Below, one piece after another: positions 1-8,295 of a DNA stretch of 58,103 nt (position 1 is its first letter; every line of letters starts with the position of its first letter). The DNA is taken from the NCBI GenBank assembly GCA_913045265.1, contig CAJWQX010000011.1, forward strand, positions 1-58,103. The letters run 5' to 3'. The stretch is from UBA11889 sp002313255 (GTDB lineage Bacteria > Pseudomonadota > Gammaproteobacteria > Pseudomonadales > Azotimanducaceae). The position numbers and the translations under genes were made by a program. The notes below the pieces were generated by a model. The model saw only the letters and a program-made list of their open reading frames with translations. It did no database searches and had not been told where the DNA came from.

Positions 1-215
1 TTTTGCGCGAATCGCTTCCGGCCGGAATCGGACAAATACCCGGATTGGAACCGGGAATTTTTGGTTTGATCTTGGTCCTGTTTCTTGTTTACGAGCCGCT
101 GGGGATCTTCGGGCGCTGGGTCAAAATTCGGCTCTTTTTTAGCGAATTTCCCTTGTACCGAAAGTCGACCTATAAACGCCAAAAATCCTATTTACGAACG
201 GAACGAGTCCATTGA
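1..215 (+). CDS. livM: Branched-chain-type ABC transporter permease (LivM-like), C-terminal tail only
   Basis: The gene is cut by the window start and only about 70 C-terminal residues are visible. They hold a hydrophobic stretch (GLILVLFLVYEPLGIFG) followed by a basic, charged tail, which is how LivM-type inner-membrane permeases end. The TGA stop at 213-215 overlaps the TTG start of the next gene (TTGA), and that next gene is a LivG-type ATPase, so the assignment rests mainly on operon position. In this family LivM forms the membrane channel with LivH. The LivH gene would be expected upstream, outside the window. The substrate cannot be read from this fragment. Confidence 0.7.
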   Translation, partial: LRESLPAGIGQIPGLEPGIFGLILVLFLVYEPLGIFGRWVKIRLFFSEFPLYRKSTYKRQKSYLRTERVH

Positions 216-970
216 CGTTGCTGGCCGCGGATAACGTTTCGATCAGTTTTGGCGGCGTGCATGCCGTTCGCGACGTTTCTTTTGAAGTGGTTGCGGGTGA
301 GGTGTACAGCATTATTGGTCCCAACGGTGCCGGCAAAACCACGCTTTTTAATTTGGTAAGTCGTCTCTACGACGTGGATGCGGGCTCGATCACTTTCGAT
401 GGCGACCCCATCACGCGTCTTGCGCCGCACCAGATCGCCGAGTGCGGGATAGCGCGCACCTTTCAGAACACGGAGCTTTTTGAGCACGAGACTGTTCTAA
501 AGAATTTACTCATTGGGCATCACGTCCATCGCAAGACCACGCTGTGGGAGGAATTGCTGTTTCTACCCAAAGTGCGGGCTCAGGAACTAGGGTTCCGTCA
601 ACAAGTCGAGAACGTCATTGACTTGTTGGATCTACAATCCTACCGAGAACAGATCATCGGAAATCTTCCGTACGGTGTAAGGAAGATGGTTGAAATCGCG
701 CGAGCGCTCTGCGTTGGGCCGCGATTAATCTTGCTCGATGAACCTTCTTCCGGCCTAAATCCCGAGGAAACAGAGGACCTTTCGTTTTGGATCGAGGACA
801 TTAACGAGGAATTGGGCATTACCGTCGTGATGGTTGAGCACGATATGAATTTAGTGAACCAGGTGTCTGACCGTGTTCTAGCGCTTACCGACGGTGCCGT
901 CATTGCGGTGGGCACGCCAATCGAGATACAGAACCATCCCGACGTGTTGCGGGCATACCTGGGGGATTAA
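212..970 (+). CDS. livG: ABC transporter ATP-binding protein, LivG family
   Basis: One of the two cytoplasmic ATPases that drive a branched-chain amino acid/amide-type (HAAT) importer. The 252-residue product has Walker A (GPNGAGKTT) at residues 36-44, a LivG-type signature (LPYGVRKMVEIARAL) and Walker B (LILLDEPSSGLNP) followed by the H-loop histidine in VVMVEHDM. The TTG start at 212 overlaps the permease stop, which implies translational coupling. The next gene, livF, begins two bases after this stop. Members of this family also import amides, urea, aromatic acids and other organics. The acyl-CoA ligase further down the operon hints at a carboxylic-acid substrate, but that is inference. 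Confidence 0.92.
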   Translation: MTLLAADNVSISFGGVHAVRDVSFEVVAGEVYSIIGPNGAGKTTLFNLVSRLYDVDAGSITFDGDPITRLAPHQIAECGIARTFQNTELFEHETVLKNLLIGHHVHRKTTLWEELLFLPKVRAQELGFRQQVENVIDLLDLQSYREQIIGNLPYGVRKMVEIARALCVGPRLILLDEPSSGLNPEETEDLSFWIEDINEELGITVVMVEHDMNLVNQVSDRVLALTDGAVIAVGTPIEIQNHPDVLRAYLGD

Positions 971-971
971 T

Positions 972-1742
972 GTGGCGTTGCTCGCATTACGGAATATTGA
1001 GACCTACTACGGACCCATTATGGCGATCCGAGGGGTGTCCTTGAACGTAGAATCGGGGACCATCGTGACCATCCTTGGCGCTAACGGCGCAGGTAAAACC
1101 ACGGTACTGAAAACGATCAGTGGTGCGATGGACCCTCAGAAGGGAAGCGTTGTGTTTGCGGACGAAAACATAACTTCATGGGACCCGGACAGGGTCGCGA
1201 GACTAGGCGTCGGGCACGTACCGGAAGGACGCGAGGTGTTTCCGTTTTTGTCGGTCGAAGAAAATTTGCGAATGGGGGCCTTTACCAGGCGCGATGGACA
1301 AAGCCATGTTCGGCGCGACCTCGACCTTGTCTACGATTATTTTCCTACGCTTGGCGAAAGTAAGAGCTTGGCGGCTGGTTACTTATCTGGCGGTCAACAG
1401 CAAATGCTTGCGATAGGTCGCGCGCTGATGTTGCGTCCAAGGCTTATGTTATTGGATGAACCGTCGCTTGGGTTAGCGCCAATGTTGGTTAAAGAAATTG
1501 CCGATATTGTGGTACGTCTGAACAAAGAGCAGGGGGTTACTATGCTCTTGGTCGAACAGAATGCTCGGGTGGCTTTGGCAATTTCGGATTATGGCTATGT
1601 TATGGAGGTTGGACGCATCGTGATGGAGGACACCTGCGAACGATTAGCTGCGGCGACCGATATTCAAGAATTCTATTTGGGTATGAAGGACCAGGGCGTG
1701 CGCGGACGCCGGCGTTGGAAGCAACGGAAAACTTGGCGATGA
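972..1742 (+). CDS. livF: ABC transporter ATP-binding protein, LivF family
   Basis: Second ATPase of the importer, 256 residues from a GTG start at 972. The start was chosen because it begins MALLALRNIETYYG, the usual LivF N-terminus, directly after the livG stop. A longer frame from 894 would run into livG. Walker A (GANGAGKTT) is at residues 36-44. The signature is the canonical LSGGQQQMLAIGRAL, and Walker B is LMLLDEPSLGLAP. The TGA stop overlaps the ATG of the acyl-CoA ligase (ATGA at 1739-1742), so the four genes form one tightly coupled transcription unit. Confidence 0.93.
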   Translation: MALLALRNIETYYGPIMAIRGVSLNVESGTIVTILGANGAGKTTVLKTISGAMDPQKGSVVFADENITSWDPDRVARLGVGHVPEGREVFPFLSVEENLRMGAFTRRDGQSHVRRDLDLVYDYFPTLGESKSLAAGYLSGGQQQMLAIGRALMLRPRLMLLDEPSLGLAPMLVKEIADIVVRLNKEQGVTMLLVEQNARVALAISDYGYVMEVGRIVMEDTCERLAAATDIQEFYLGMKDQGVRGRRRWKQRKTWR

Positions 1743-3568
1743 CTAACGCCACAACCACGATCGACGGTTGCACCACGGTTCCACAGTTGTTCTGGCAGCG
1801 CGTGACCGAGTACGCGTCGAAAACAGCGATTCGCGAAAAAGACTTTGGGATTTGGAACGAGTACAGCTGGGGCGATTACGGCGACATCGCGCGACTGGTG
1901 GGTCTAGGGTTGCTGTCCCTTGGTCTCCGGCGTGGTGATGTGTGTTCGATCGCGTCGGAAGTCAACAAAGAATGGATGTTTGCGGATCTAGGCATCATTT
2001 GTGCAGGCGGTGTGACTAATGGCGTGTATCCCACGGATGCGCCAAATCAGGTGGAATATCTCGTCACCGATAGCTCCACGCGGTTTTATTTTGCAGAAGA
2101 CGAAGAACAGTTAGACAAGGTTCTCGAGGTCCGTGACAGAACACCGTCGGTCGAAAAGGTGTTCATTTTTGATATGGAAGGTCTTCGGCAGTTGGACGAC
2201 CCGATGTGTCTATCGTTCGAGCAATTGCTTGAGTTGGGTCGTGAATATGCACGAGCGAACTCGGACCGATGGCGCGCTGAAATAGAGGCGGCAAAACCCG
2301 ACGATTTGATGGTCCTCACGTATACGTCGGGTACGACCGGGCCGCCCAAGGGCGCCATGATTACGCAGCAAAACATGATGTTCATGATGCAATGTTTGCA
2401 AAGTTGTTACGGCATCCACGAGGACGACGAACAACTCGGGTTTTTGCCGCTAGCCCATGTTGCTGGTCGGATGTTCTATACGTTTTCTTTGATTGAGTCG
2501 CGCGCGGTGATTAACCTTGTTGAGAGTCCAGAGACGGTTGTTCGAGATCTACAAGAAGTCGAACCAACGATCCATTTTGCTGTACCGAGGGTTTGGGAAA
2601 AGCAGTTTTCAACCGTAGCAATTAGGCTCAAGGAGGCCACGTGGCTCGGTCGAGTCGCGTACGACGCTGGTCTCAAGGTTGGGCAAAAGCGCGCGGCGTA
2701 TTTGAAAACCTTGGCACCCGTACCTCTTTATCTGAAATGCGCGTTCTTCGTGTTCGATAACCTTGTTTTTCGTAATATCCGACGTGCGCTCGGTATAGAT
2801 AAATGTCGCTGGCTTTCTACCGCAGCGGCTCCGATCGCTCCGGATTTAATTGATTGGTACTGGTCGATTGGTAAGCCGATGTACGAGGTCTACGGTCAAA
2901 CCGAATGCACCGGCATTGCGACTGCCAATCTGCTTGACGATTTTCGAATCGGGAGCGTTGGCAAGGCCATCGAGGACGTCGAAGTTGTACTTTCCGAGGA
3001 GGATGAAATCCTCATCCGAAGTCCTGGTGTCATCAAGGGCTATTGGAACCAAGCAGAAAAAACGGCCGAGACGATTCGACAAGGGTGGCTTCACACCGGT
3101 GACGTTGGCCGAATCGATGACGATGGCTTTATCTACATAATTGACCGAATGAAAGACATTATTATCACGGCCGGGGGTAAGAACATCACGCCGAGCGAGA
3201 TCGAGAACCAGCTAAAGTTCTCGCCATACGTTACCGACGCTGTGGTGGTGGGGGACAAACGTCCGTATTTGACGTGCCTGGTCATGATTGATGATGAAAA
3301 TGTGACGAAGTATGCGCAAGATAACGATGTGCCGTTCACCAACTACACGAGCCTTTGCCATACTCAAGAAGTCCAGGATCTCGTGCATAGCGAGATCGAA
3401 AAGGTGAATGTCAAATTTGCACGCGTTGAAACCATCAAAAAGTTTCGTCTCATTGATCAGTTACTGGACGCGGAAGACGACGAGCTGACGCCAACGCAAA
3501 AGCTGAAGCGAAAAGTTGTCAATGAGAAGTATGCAGACCTGATCGATGGCATGTACCAAGGGGGTTGA
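1739..3568 (+). CDS. Long-chain-type acyl-CoA synthetase (AMP-forming), FadD15/ACSL-like
   Basis: Activates a carboxylic acid to its CoA thioester through an acyl-adenylate. The 609-residue length and the large-subfamily features match long-chain acyl-CoA synthetases. The P-loop-like AMP motif (YTSGTTGPPKGAMI) starts near residue 195. The YGQTECTG adenylate motif, the GWLHTGDVG hinge region and the C-terminal KDIIITAGGKNI segment follow in order. The ATG at 1739 is chosen because it forms an ATGA overlap with livF. Its position between the ATPase genes and the binding-protein gene suggests that the imported compound is thioesterified on entry. The chain length or aromatic nature of the substrate is unknown. 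No signal peptide is present, so the enzyme is cytoplasmic. Confidence 0.9.
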   Translation: MTNATTTIDGCTTVPQLFWQRVTEYASKTAIREKDFGIWNEYSWGDYGDIARLVGLGLLSLGLRRGDVCSIASEVNKEWMFADLGIICAGGVTNGVYPTDAPNQVEYLVTDSSTRFYFAEDEEQLDKVLEVRDRTPSVEKVFIFDMEGLRQLDDPMCLSFEQLLELGREYARANSDRWRAEIEAAKPDDLMVLTYTSGTTGPPKGAMITQQNMMFMMQCLQSCYGIHEDDEQLGFLPLAHVAGRMFYTFSLIESRAVINLVESPETVVRDLQEVEPTIHFAVPRVWEKQFSTVAIRLKEATWLGRVAYDAGLKVGQKRAAYLKTLAPVPLYLKCAFFVFDNLVFRNIRRALGIDKCRWLSTAAAPIAPDLIDWYWSIGKPMYEVYGQTECTGIATANLLDDFRIGSVGKAIEDVEVVLSEEDEILIRSPGVIKGYWNQAEKTAETIRQGWLHTGDVGRIDDDGFIYIIDRMKDIIITAGGKNITPSEIENQLKFSPYVTDAVVVGDKRPYLTCLVMIDDENVTKYAQDNDVPFTNYTSLCHTQEVQDLVHSEIEKVNVKFARVETIKKFRLIDQLLDAEDDELTPTQKLKRKVVNEKYADLIDGMYQGG

Positions 3569-3570
3569 AG

Positions 3571-4767
3571 ATGAGTAGATTGTTGTTGCCAATTTCATGG
3601 TTAGGTTTCGGGTTGTTGGCGGGTTGTGGCGAGACCGATTCATCGGTTCAAGAGGGTTCCGCTCGCGTCGACGGCGTGACGGATAGCGAGATTGTAATTG
3701 GCGCACATACGGATCTAACCGGTCCGATCGCGATATGGGGTACTGGCATCGCGAACGGCGCGCGCATGCGTTTCGGTGAGGCAAACGATGCGGGAGGCGT
3801 GCATGGTCGTCAGATTCGATACATCCTCGAAGACGCACAGTACCAGGTCCCGCGGGCGGTATCCGCGGCGAACAAGCTCATTAAGAGAGACAAGATTCTT
3901 GCGATGGTGATGGCCATCGGCACGCCGACCAATAACGCTGTCATGGTTCAACAATTCAAAGACGGGGTGCCGAACTTGTTCCCGGTGACGGGTGCGAGAT
4001 CGATGGTAGAGCCGTTTCAGAAACTTATGTTTTCTCAGATGGGCGTCTACTACGAGGAGATGCGTGCCGCGGTGCGATACTTCATTGAAGAGAAGGGTGC
4101 GACGACACCGTGTGTCGTCTACCAGGATACCGATTACGGGCAGGAGGTTCTTGACGGTGTTGAAGATCAAGCCGCGCAAATGGGTATCACGATTGCGGCG
4201 CGATCGGCGCACCAACCGACAGAGAGTGAATTCACAGCAGCCATTATTCGTATGCGAGAAGCGGGTTGTGACTTGGTGCTGATGGGTACAGTCCATCGAG
4301 ATACGATTTTAGTTTTGGAAGCCGCACGTAAAGCGGGCTGGTCGGATGTAGCTTGGGTCGGCAACGAAGCGGCCTACGGCCAGGTAATCGCCGATCAAAA
4401 AAGCGGGTCGGGCGAAGGCTACTACGCCTTCGTGCCCCTCGCGCTTCGCTACGCTGACGAAGAGTTATCGCTCGAATTGCGCGATTGGTTCAATCGGTAT
4501 TGGGAACGTTACGGCGAGTACCCGGGGCTTCCTGCCATGATTGGGTATCGGGGTGCCGACCTCACCGTGCACGCATTTGAAATCGCGGGTCGCGAATTGA
4601 ATCGAGACAGTCTCATCGCCGCAATTGAATCGATCGATAATTACCAGGATTTGTTCGGCTACCAGTTGCAGTACGGACCAGATGACCACAAAGGCGTCGG
4701 ATCCTCGGTACTGTCGCAAATACAAAACGGTCGCTGGGTCACGGTTGGTAAGTCGATTTCGTATTGA
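3571..4767 (+). CDS. livK: ABC transporter substrate-binding lipoprotein, LivK/periplasmic-binding type 6 family
   Basis: Captures substrate outside the inner membrane for the LivGF-type importer. The 398-residue product has a short hydrophobic signal ending in a lipobox (LLAGC, Cys19), then the characteristic opening DSEIVIGAHTDLTGPIA and the two-lobe Leu/Ile/Val-binding fold, including a DTDYGQEV segment. I chose ATG 3571 over TTG 3565 because a GGGGG ribosome site lies six bases upstream. It starts three bases after the ligase stop, so it belongs to the same operon. A lipid anchor is less usual than a free periplasmic protein in Gram-negatives but does occur. Ligand identity cannot be read from sequence. 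Confidence 0.92.
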   Translation: MSRLLLPISWLGFGLLAGCGETDSSVQEGSARVDGVTDSEIVIGAHTDLTGPIAIWGTGIANGARMRFGEANDAGGVHGRQIRYILEDAQYQVPRAVSAANKLIKRDKILAMVMAIGTPTNNAVMVQQFKDGVPNLFPVTGARSMVEPFQKLMFSQMGVYYEEMRAAVRYFIEEKGATTPCVVYQDTDYGQEVLDGVEDQAAQMGITIAARSAHQPTESEFTAAIIRMREAGCDLVLMGTVHRDTILVLEAARKAGWSDVAWVGNEAAYGQVIADQKSGSGEGYYAFVPLALRYADEELSLELRDWFNRYWERYGEYPGLPAMIGYRGADLTVHAFEIAGRELNRDSLIAAIESIDNYQDLFGYQLQYGPDDHKGVGSSVLSQIQNGRWVTVGKSISY

Positions 4768-4792
4768 GATCGATTCGGTCTTCTGGCTACGC

Positions 4793-5629
4793 TTAGAGAA
4801 AGCGAGTGTACCCGTCGAGACGCCGTGATACCGAATCACGGTCCTCCGGAGGCAGCCAGAGGACGATGCGCGCGACACCCATACTTTTGAATCGATCGAT
4901 TAATTGGGCGTCGGGTCTCGGTGCGAATACGTTGACGCTAATCGACTCGGGATCTCGGTCGGCTTCTTGGGCGAGTTCATTTAGCCGTGTAATACCACGG
5001 ACAACGGTCTCAGGATTCCGAGCGCGGGGTAGCCAGCCGTCACAATGTTTGATGACGCGCCGTAGGGTGTGATCTGTTTCGCCACCTAAAACAATGGGCG
5101 GGTGGGGTCTTTGTATGGGCTTCGGCCACGACCAGATCGGATCGAAGCGGACATGTTCGCCGTGAAACGACGCTTCTTCATTAGCCCAGATGACTTTGAT
5201 CGCGCTGATTTGTTCTTCTAGTTTTTGGAAGCGCTTTGACCACTCAACACCATGGTGTTCGGCTTCTTCTCGATTCCAGCCTCCGCCGACCCCGAGGATC
5301 GCACGACCGTTGGAAAGGAGGTCGAGTGTGGCCAGAGTCTTGGCCATGGTGATGGTATCGCGTTCGATCAACAACGATATGCCGGTGGCCAGGCGAATGC
5401 GTTTGGTTGCGGTTGCCACTGCCGCGAGCGCAACAAAGGGATCGAGCGTGTGGGCATATTCCTTGGGAAGTTCGGCGCCGCCGGCGTATGGGGTTTTTCT
5501 ACTTACCGGTATATGGGTATGTTCGGGCAACCAGAGCGATTCGAATCCGCGTTGTTCCGCGTCTCGAGCGACGTCAACGACGTTGTGGCCGTATTCCGTC
5601 GCAAAATAAAAAATTCCAATGTCCGTCAC
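4793..5629 (-). CDS. Luciferase-like monooxygenase, F420-type (TIGR03619-like) oxidoreductase
   Basis: A TIM-barrel flavin or F420-dependent oxidoreductase of the LLM superfamily, 278 residues. It opens with IGIFYFATEYG and contains the family hallmarks LWLPEHTHIP, a TGISLLIERDTITMAKTLATLD segment, and NGRAILGVGGGWNREE in the cofactor-binding region. The GTG start at 5629 has a GAGG ribosome site five bases upstream. The gene is convergent with the ABC operon (25-base gap) and divergent from the P450 gene. Whether it uses FMNH2 or F420 cannot be decided from sequence alone. Substrates of such proteins range from long-chain alkanes to sulfonates, so none is assigned. Confidence 0.85.
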   Translation of the reverse strand: MTDIGIFYFATEYGHNVVDVARDAEQRGFESLWLPEHTHIPVSRKTPYAGGAELPKEYAHTLDPFVALAAVATATKRIRLATGISLLIERDTITMAKTLATLDLLSNGRAILGVGGGWNREEAEHHGVEWSKRFQKLEEQISAIKVIWANEEASFHGEHVRFDPIWSWPKPIQRPHPPIVLGGETDHTLRRVIKHCDGWLPRARNPETVVRGITRLNELAQEADRDPESISVNVFAPRPDAQLIDRFKSMGVARIVLWLPPEDRDSVSRRLDGYTRFL

Positions 5630-5724
5630 GGTTACCTCGGTCGTAGTTTTTCCACGAGACTACCAGAGCTCAATAAGGCATGGTGTTCTCAACAATTGCC
5701 CTCTTTAGGTCATAGCCAGCCCTG

Positions 5725-6915
5725 ATGCCGCATCCGCCGATGCTTGTTTCGTTTTTGGATCCTGAATTTCAGGCGAACCCGTATGCTGCGTACCGATGGC
5801 TTCGACGCCACGCACCGATCTATTGGGATGCGAACGCGCCTGCTTGGGACGATGAGAGGGGGATATGGGGTGTGACGAGCTACGAGCACATCCGCACTGT
5901 GTCGTTGGATCAGGTGACGTTCACATCGAGGCAAGGTTCACGCGTTGATGCCCCTCCGGTGGCATCGATGATCAACCGTGATGAACCGGAACACCTATTG
6001 CGTCGCGGCGTGGTTCGAAAACGCTTCACTCCGCAGTCGGTGCGTGCATTCGAACCTTTCATTCGCAAAGCCGTTCGAATGCTCATATCGAATGCTGGTG
6101 CGGGTTTTGATTTTGTAGAAAAGATTGCGAAGCCGCTCCCCATGATGGTTATTGGACACTTGTTTGACGTCCCAGAAGCCGATCACGGGAAACTCCTTGA
6201 CTGGTCGGATTTGATCGCGACAGGCATGTCCAATCAACCCGCCAGTTTCAAGGAGCAGGTGCGCGAGGCGGTTAATCAGTTTGATGCGTACATCTCTGAA
6301 TGCTACAGACGTCGCCTCCGAACGCCCGGCAACGATCTGCTATCGGCGCTGGTCGTAGCCCGGGAGTCGGGAGTGCTCATGGAACATAAAGATTTTCTCC
6401 ACGAAGCGTTGTTGCTTTTGGTGGGAGGGGATGAGACTACGCGACACGTCGCGAGTGGAGGGCTCGACGCGTTGCTCGCAAACCCCGATAGCATGGTTCG
6501 TTTACGCCAGGATCTCGGGTTGCTGGATTCCGCAATCGAAGAAATGTTGCGCTGGGTATGTCCCGTAAAAAATATTAAGCGTACCGCCACGCGTGACGTG
6601 GCCTTGGGCGAGCGCTTTGTTCGCGCCGGCGATAAAGTGTTGCTTCTCTACGAGTCCGGTAATCGAGACGAGTCCGTTTTCCGTGATCCGGATTTCTTCG
6701 ATATTGAGCGGTCTCCTAATCACCACCTCTCGTTTGGTGGCTTCGGTCGGCACTACTGTATTGGAGCGAACCTAGCGCGATTGGAGTTGCGCCTCCTATT
6801 CGAAGAATTATTGAGGGCAACCGTGGTGATCGAACGCGGAAGCGACTCGCCGCGGATGCGTCATGGTACGTTTGTCCTTGGACTTGAATCGCTGCCTGTA
6901 CGCGTGGCCAGTTGA
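5725..6915 (+). CDS. Cytochrome P450
   Basis: Soluble bacterial P450 monooxygenase, 396 residues with no membrane anchor. The I-helix oxygen-activation motif is GGDETTRH, the K-helix ExxR lies in IEEMLRW, and the heme-thiolate loop is FGGFGRHYCIGANLAR with ligand Cys345. Bacterial enzymes of this type hydroxylate steroids, terpenoids or fatty acids using a ferredoxin and reductase, and neither partner is encoded nearby. An ATG at 5740 is a possible alternative start. Neither start has a strong ribosome site. The gene stands alone between a divergent luciferase-like gene and a convergent enolase-superfamily gene. The class call is near certain and the substrate is unknown. Confidence 0.95.
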   Translation: MPHPPMLVSFLDPEFQANPYAAYRWLRRHAPIYWDANAPAWDDERGIWGVTSYEHIRTVSLDQVTFTSRQGSRVDAPPVASMINRDEPEHLLRRGVVRKRFTPQSVRAFEPFIRKAVRMLISNAGAGFDFVEKIAKPLPMMVIGHLFDVPEADHGKLLDWSDLIATGMSNQPASFKEQVREAVNQFDAYISECYRRRLRTPGNDLLSALVVARESGVLMEHKDFLHEALLLLVGGDETTRHVASGGLDALLANPDSMVRLRQDLGLLDSAIEEMLRWVCPVKNIKRTATRDVALGERFVRAGDKVLLLYESGNRDESVFRDPDFFDIERSPNHHLSFGGFGRHYCIGANLARLELRLLFEELLRATVVIERGSDSPRMRHGTFVLGLESLPVRVAS

Positions 6916-6941
6916 TTTCACGGCCGCTCATATAAAGGCCG

Positions 6942-8108
6942 TCACAGGGGCGGGTATTCTTCCAATACCGCTTCGTTGGGTTCGGTACCCCAACCGGGAC
7001 GATTAGGGACCTTGATGTGACCTTCCTCGATACTCGGCGCATGCGTGAAGATTTCGGCGTCACCGACGAATCGATCGATATCGGTTTCCATGATCTTTAG
7101 GTTCGGTACCGCGGCGCAGAAATGGACATTCATCATCGTGGCTAAATGGCCATAGTAGTTATGGGGCGCGATGTTGACCTGATAAGCGTCCGCCGTCGCT
7201 GCGATTTTGAGCGATTGCCAAATGCCAATCCAGACGGCGTCAATGATGGCGATATCCAAAGCTTCCTGTTCAAAATAAGGAAGGAATTCCACCAACCCGG
7301 TGAGCGATTCACAACCGCTAATAGTGAACGGGCTTTGTTGACGGATCGTCGCCAAAGCACTGGCGTGCGGCGTATCAATCTCAATCCAAAATAATTCGTG
7401 ATCGCGCAACGCGCGCAGTAGTGTCAGGTAGCCTTCGGTTCGGGCGTTGAAATTGAGATCCAACAAGATATCCATCTCTGGTCCAGAACCTTCCCTAAAT
7501 GCATGCAGATAGTCTTGTAACCCATTAATAACGTTATAGTTTGGAGTCCTTTCTGGCTCGTTTGGACCGCCAAAACCGGGGGACCAACCGACCATACCGT
7601 TCGGTGTTTCTCGGAAAATATTGGTTTTCAGCGCGGTGAATCCCCGCTCGGCGACCTCGGCACCGAGCGTACGAACATCATCCAAATTTGCCACGGTTGG
7701 TGGGTATATTTCAGGTCGGGAAATACGCCAGGTACCGCAATGGGACCAATACACCCGGACCCGGTCTCGTATTTTTCCGCCCAGCAACTCGTGGCATGGA
7801 ACCCCCAGTTCTTTTGCCTTGGCGTCGAGAACGGCGTTTTCGATGGCGCCGATAGCACGTGGCAGCACGCCGACCAAGGATTGGCGGGCTGCGGCCGTCA
7901 GACGGGCGTAGATGGCCTCGTGGTTTCTGACATCGTGACCGACGACGAGGTGGCCGAATTGTTCGATGGCGGTAGTGACCCCCGCAGGTCGAAAGCCGTC
8001 GTCGTATTCACTCCATCCGACGATGCCATTGACGGTTTCGATGCGGACGAAGTGGTAATTGCGCCAACCAGCATTGCAATGACGGGTTTCAACGGTTTCG
8101 ATTTTCAT
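6942..8108 (-). CDS. Mandelate racemase/enolase-superfamily dehydratase (sugar-acid dehydratase-like)
   Basis: Member of the enolase superfamily (COG4948), 388 residues, with an N-terminal capping domain and a TIM barrel. Visible metal ligands lie in LLDLNFNA (Asp), FWIEIDTP (Glu) and ISGCESLTG (Glu). ALKTNIF holds the barrel's catalytic lysine, and IAPHNYYGHL carries the C-terminal His typical of the galactonate/mandelate group. Such enzymes abstract the alpha proton of a carboxylate and often dehydrate acid sugars. It is encoded alone, divergent from the acyl-CoA carboxylase, with 187 bases between starts. I cannot name the sugar acid. Racemase or lactonase activity remains possible. Confidence 0.85.
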   Translation of the reverse strand: MKIETVETRHCNAGWRNYHFVRIETVNGIVGWSEYDDGFRPAGVTTAIEQFGHLVVGHDVRNHEAIYARLTAAARQSLVGVLPRAIGAIENAVLDAKAKELGVPCHELLGGKIRDRVRVYWSHCGTWRISRPEIYPPTVANLDDVRTLGAEVAERGFTALKTNIFRETPNGMVGWSPGFGGPNEPERTPNYNVINGLQDYLHAFREGSGPEMDILLDLNFNARTEGYLTLLRALRDHELFWIEIDTPHASALATIRQQSPFTISGCESLTGLVEFLPYFEQEALDIAIIDAVWIGIWQSLKIAATADAYQVNIAPHNYYGHLATMMNVHFCAAVPNLKIMETDIDRFVGDAEIFTHAPSIEEGHIKVPNRPGWGTEPNEAVLEEYPPL

Positions 8109-8295
8109 GTTGAGTCGGCTACCTCGGATCGCTTTAGCTGAGAAGACACGGGAGAGTATACGAGGCCGCTGCGAAATGGGGTTCGATCCAATAAGAGGGA
8201 TAGGATCGCAGCGATGATACGGATCGAGCGCATCGGATTCTGCATCCTTCGTTCCTTGCTAGAATCGCCAGTTCTTTGGGCGAAGTAGAACCGAC

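Noticed and set aside
4793..5629. Firm claim of F420 dependence for the luciferase-like enzymes
   Set aside because: Sequence alone cannot separate F420 from FMN use, and no F420 biosynthesis gene is in the window.
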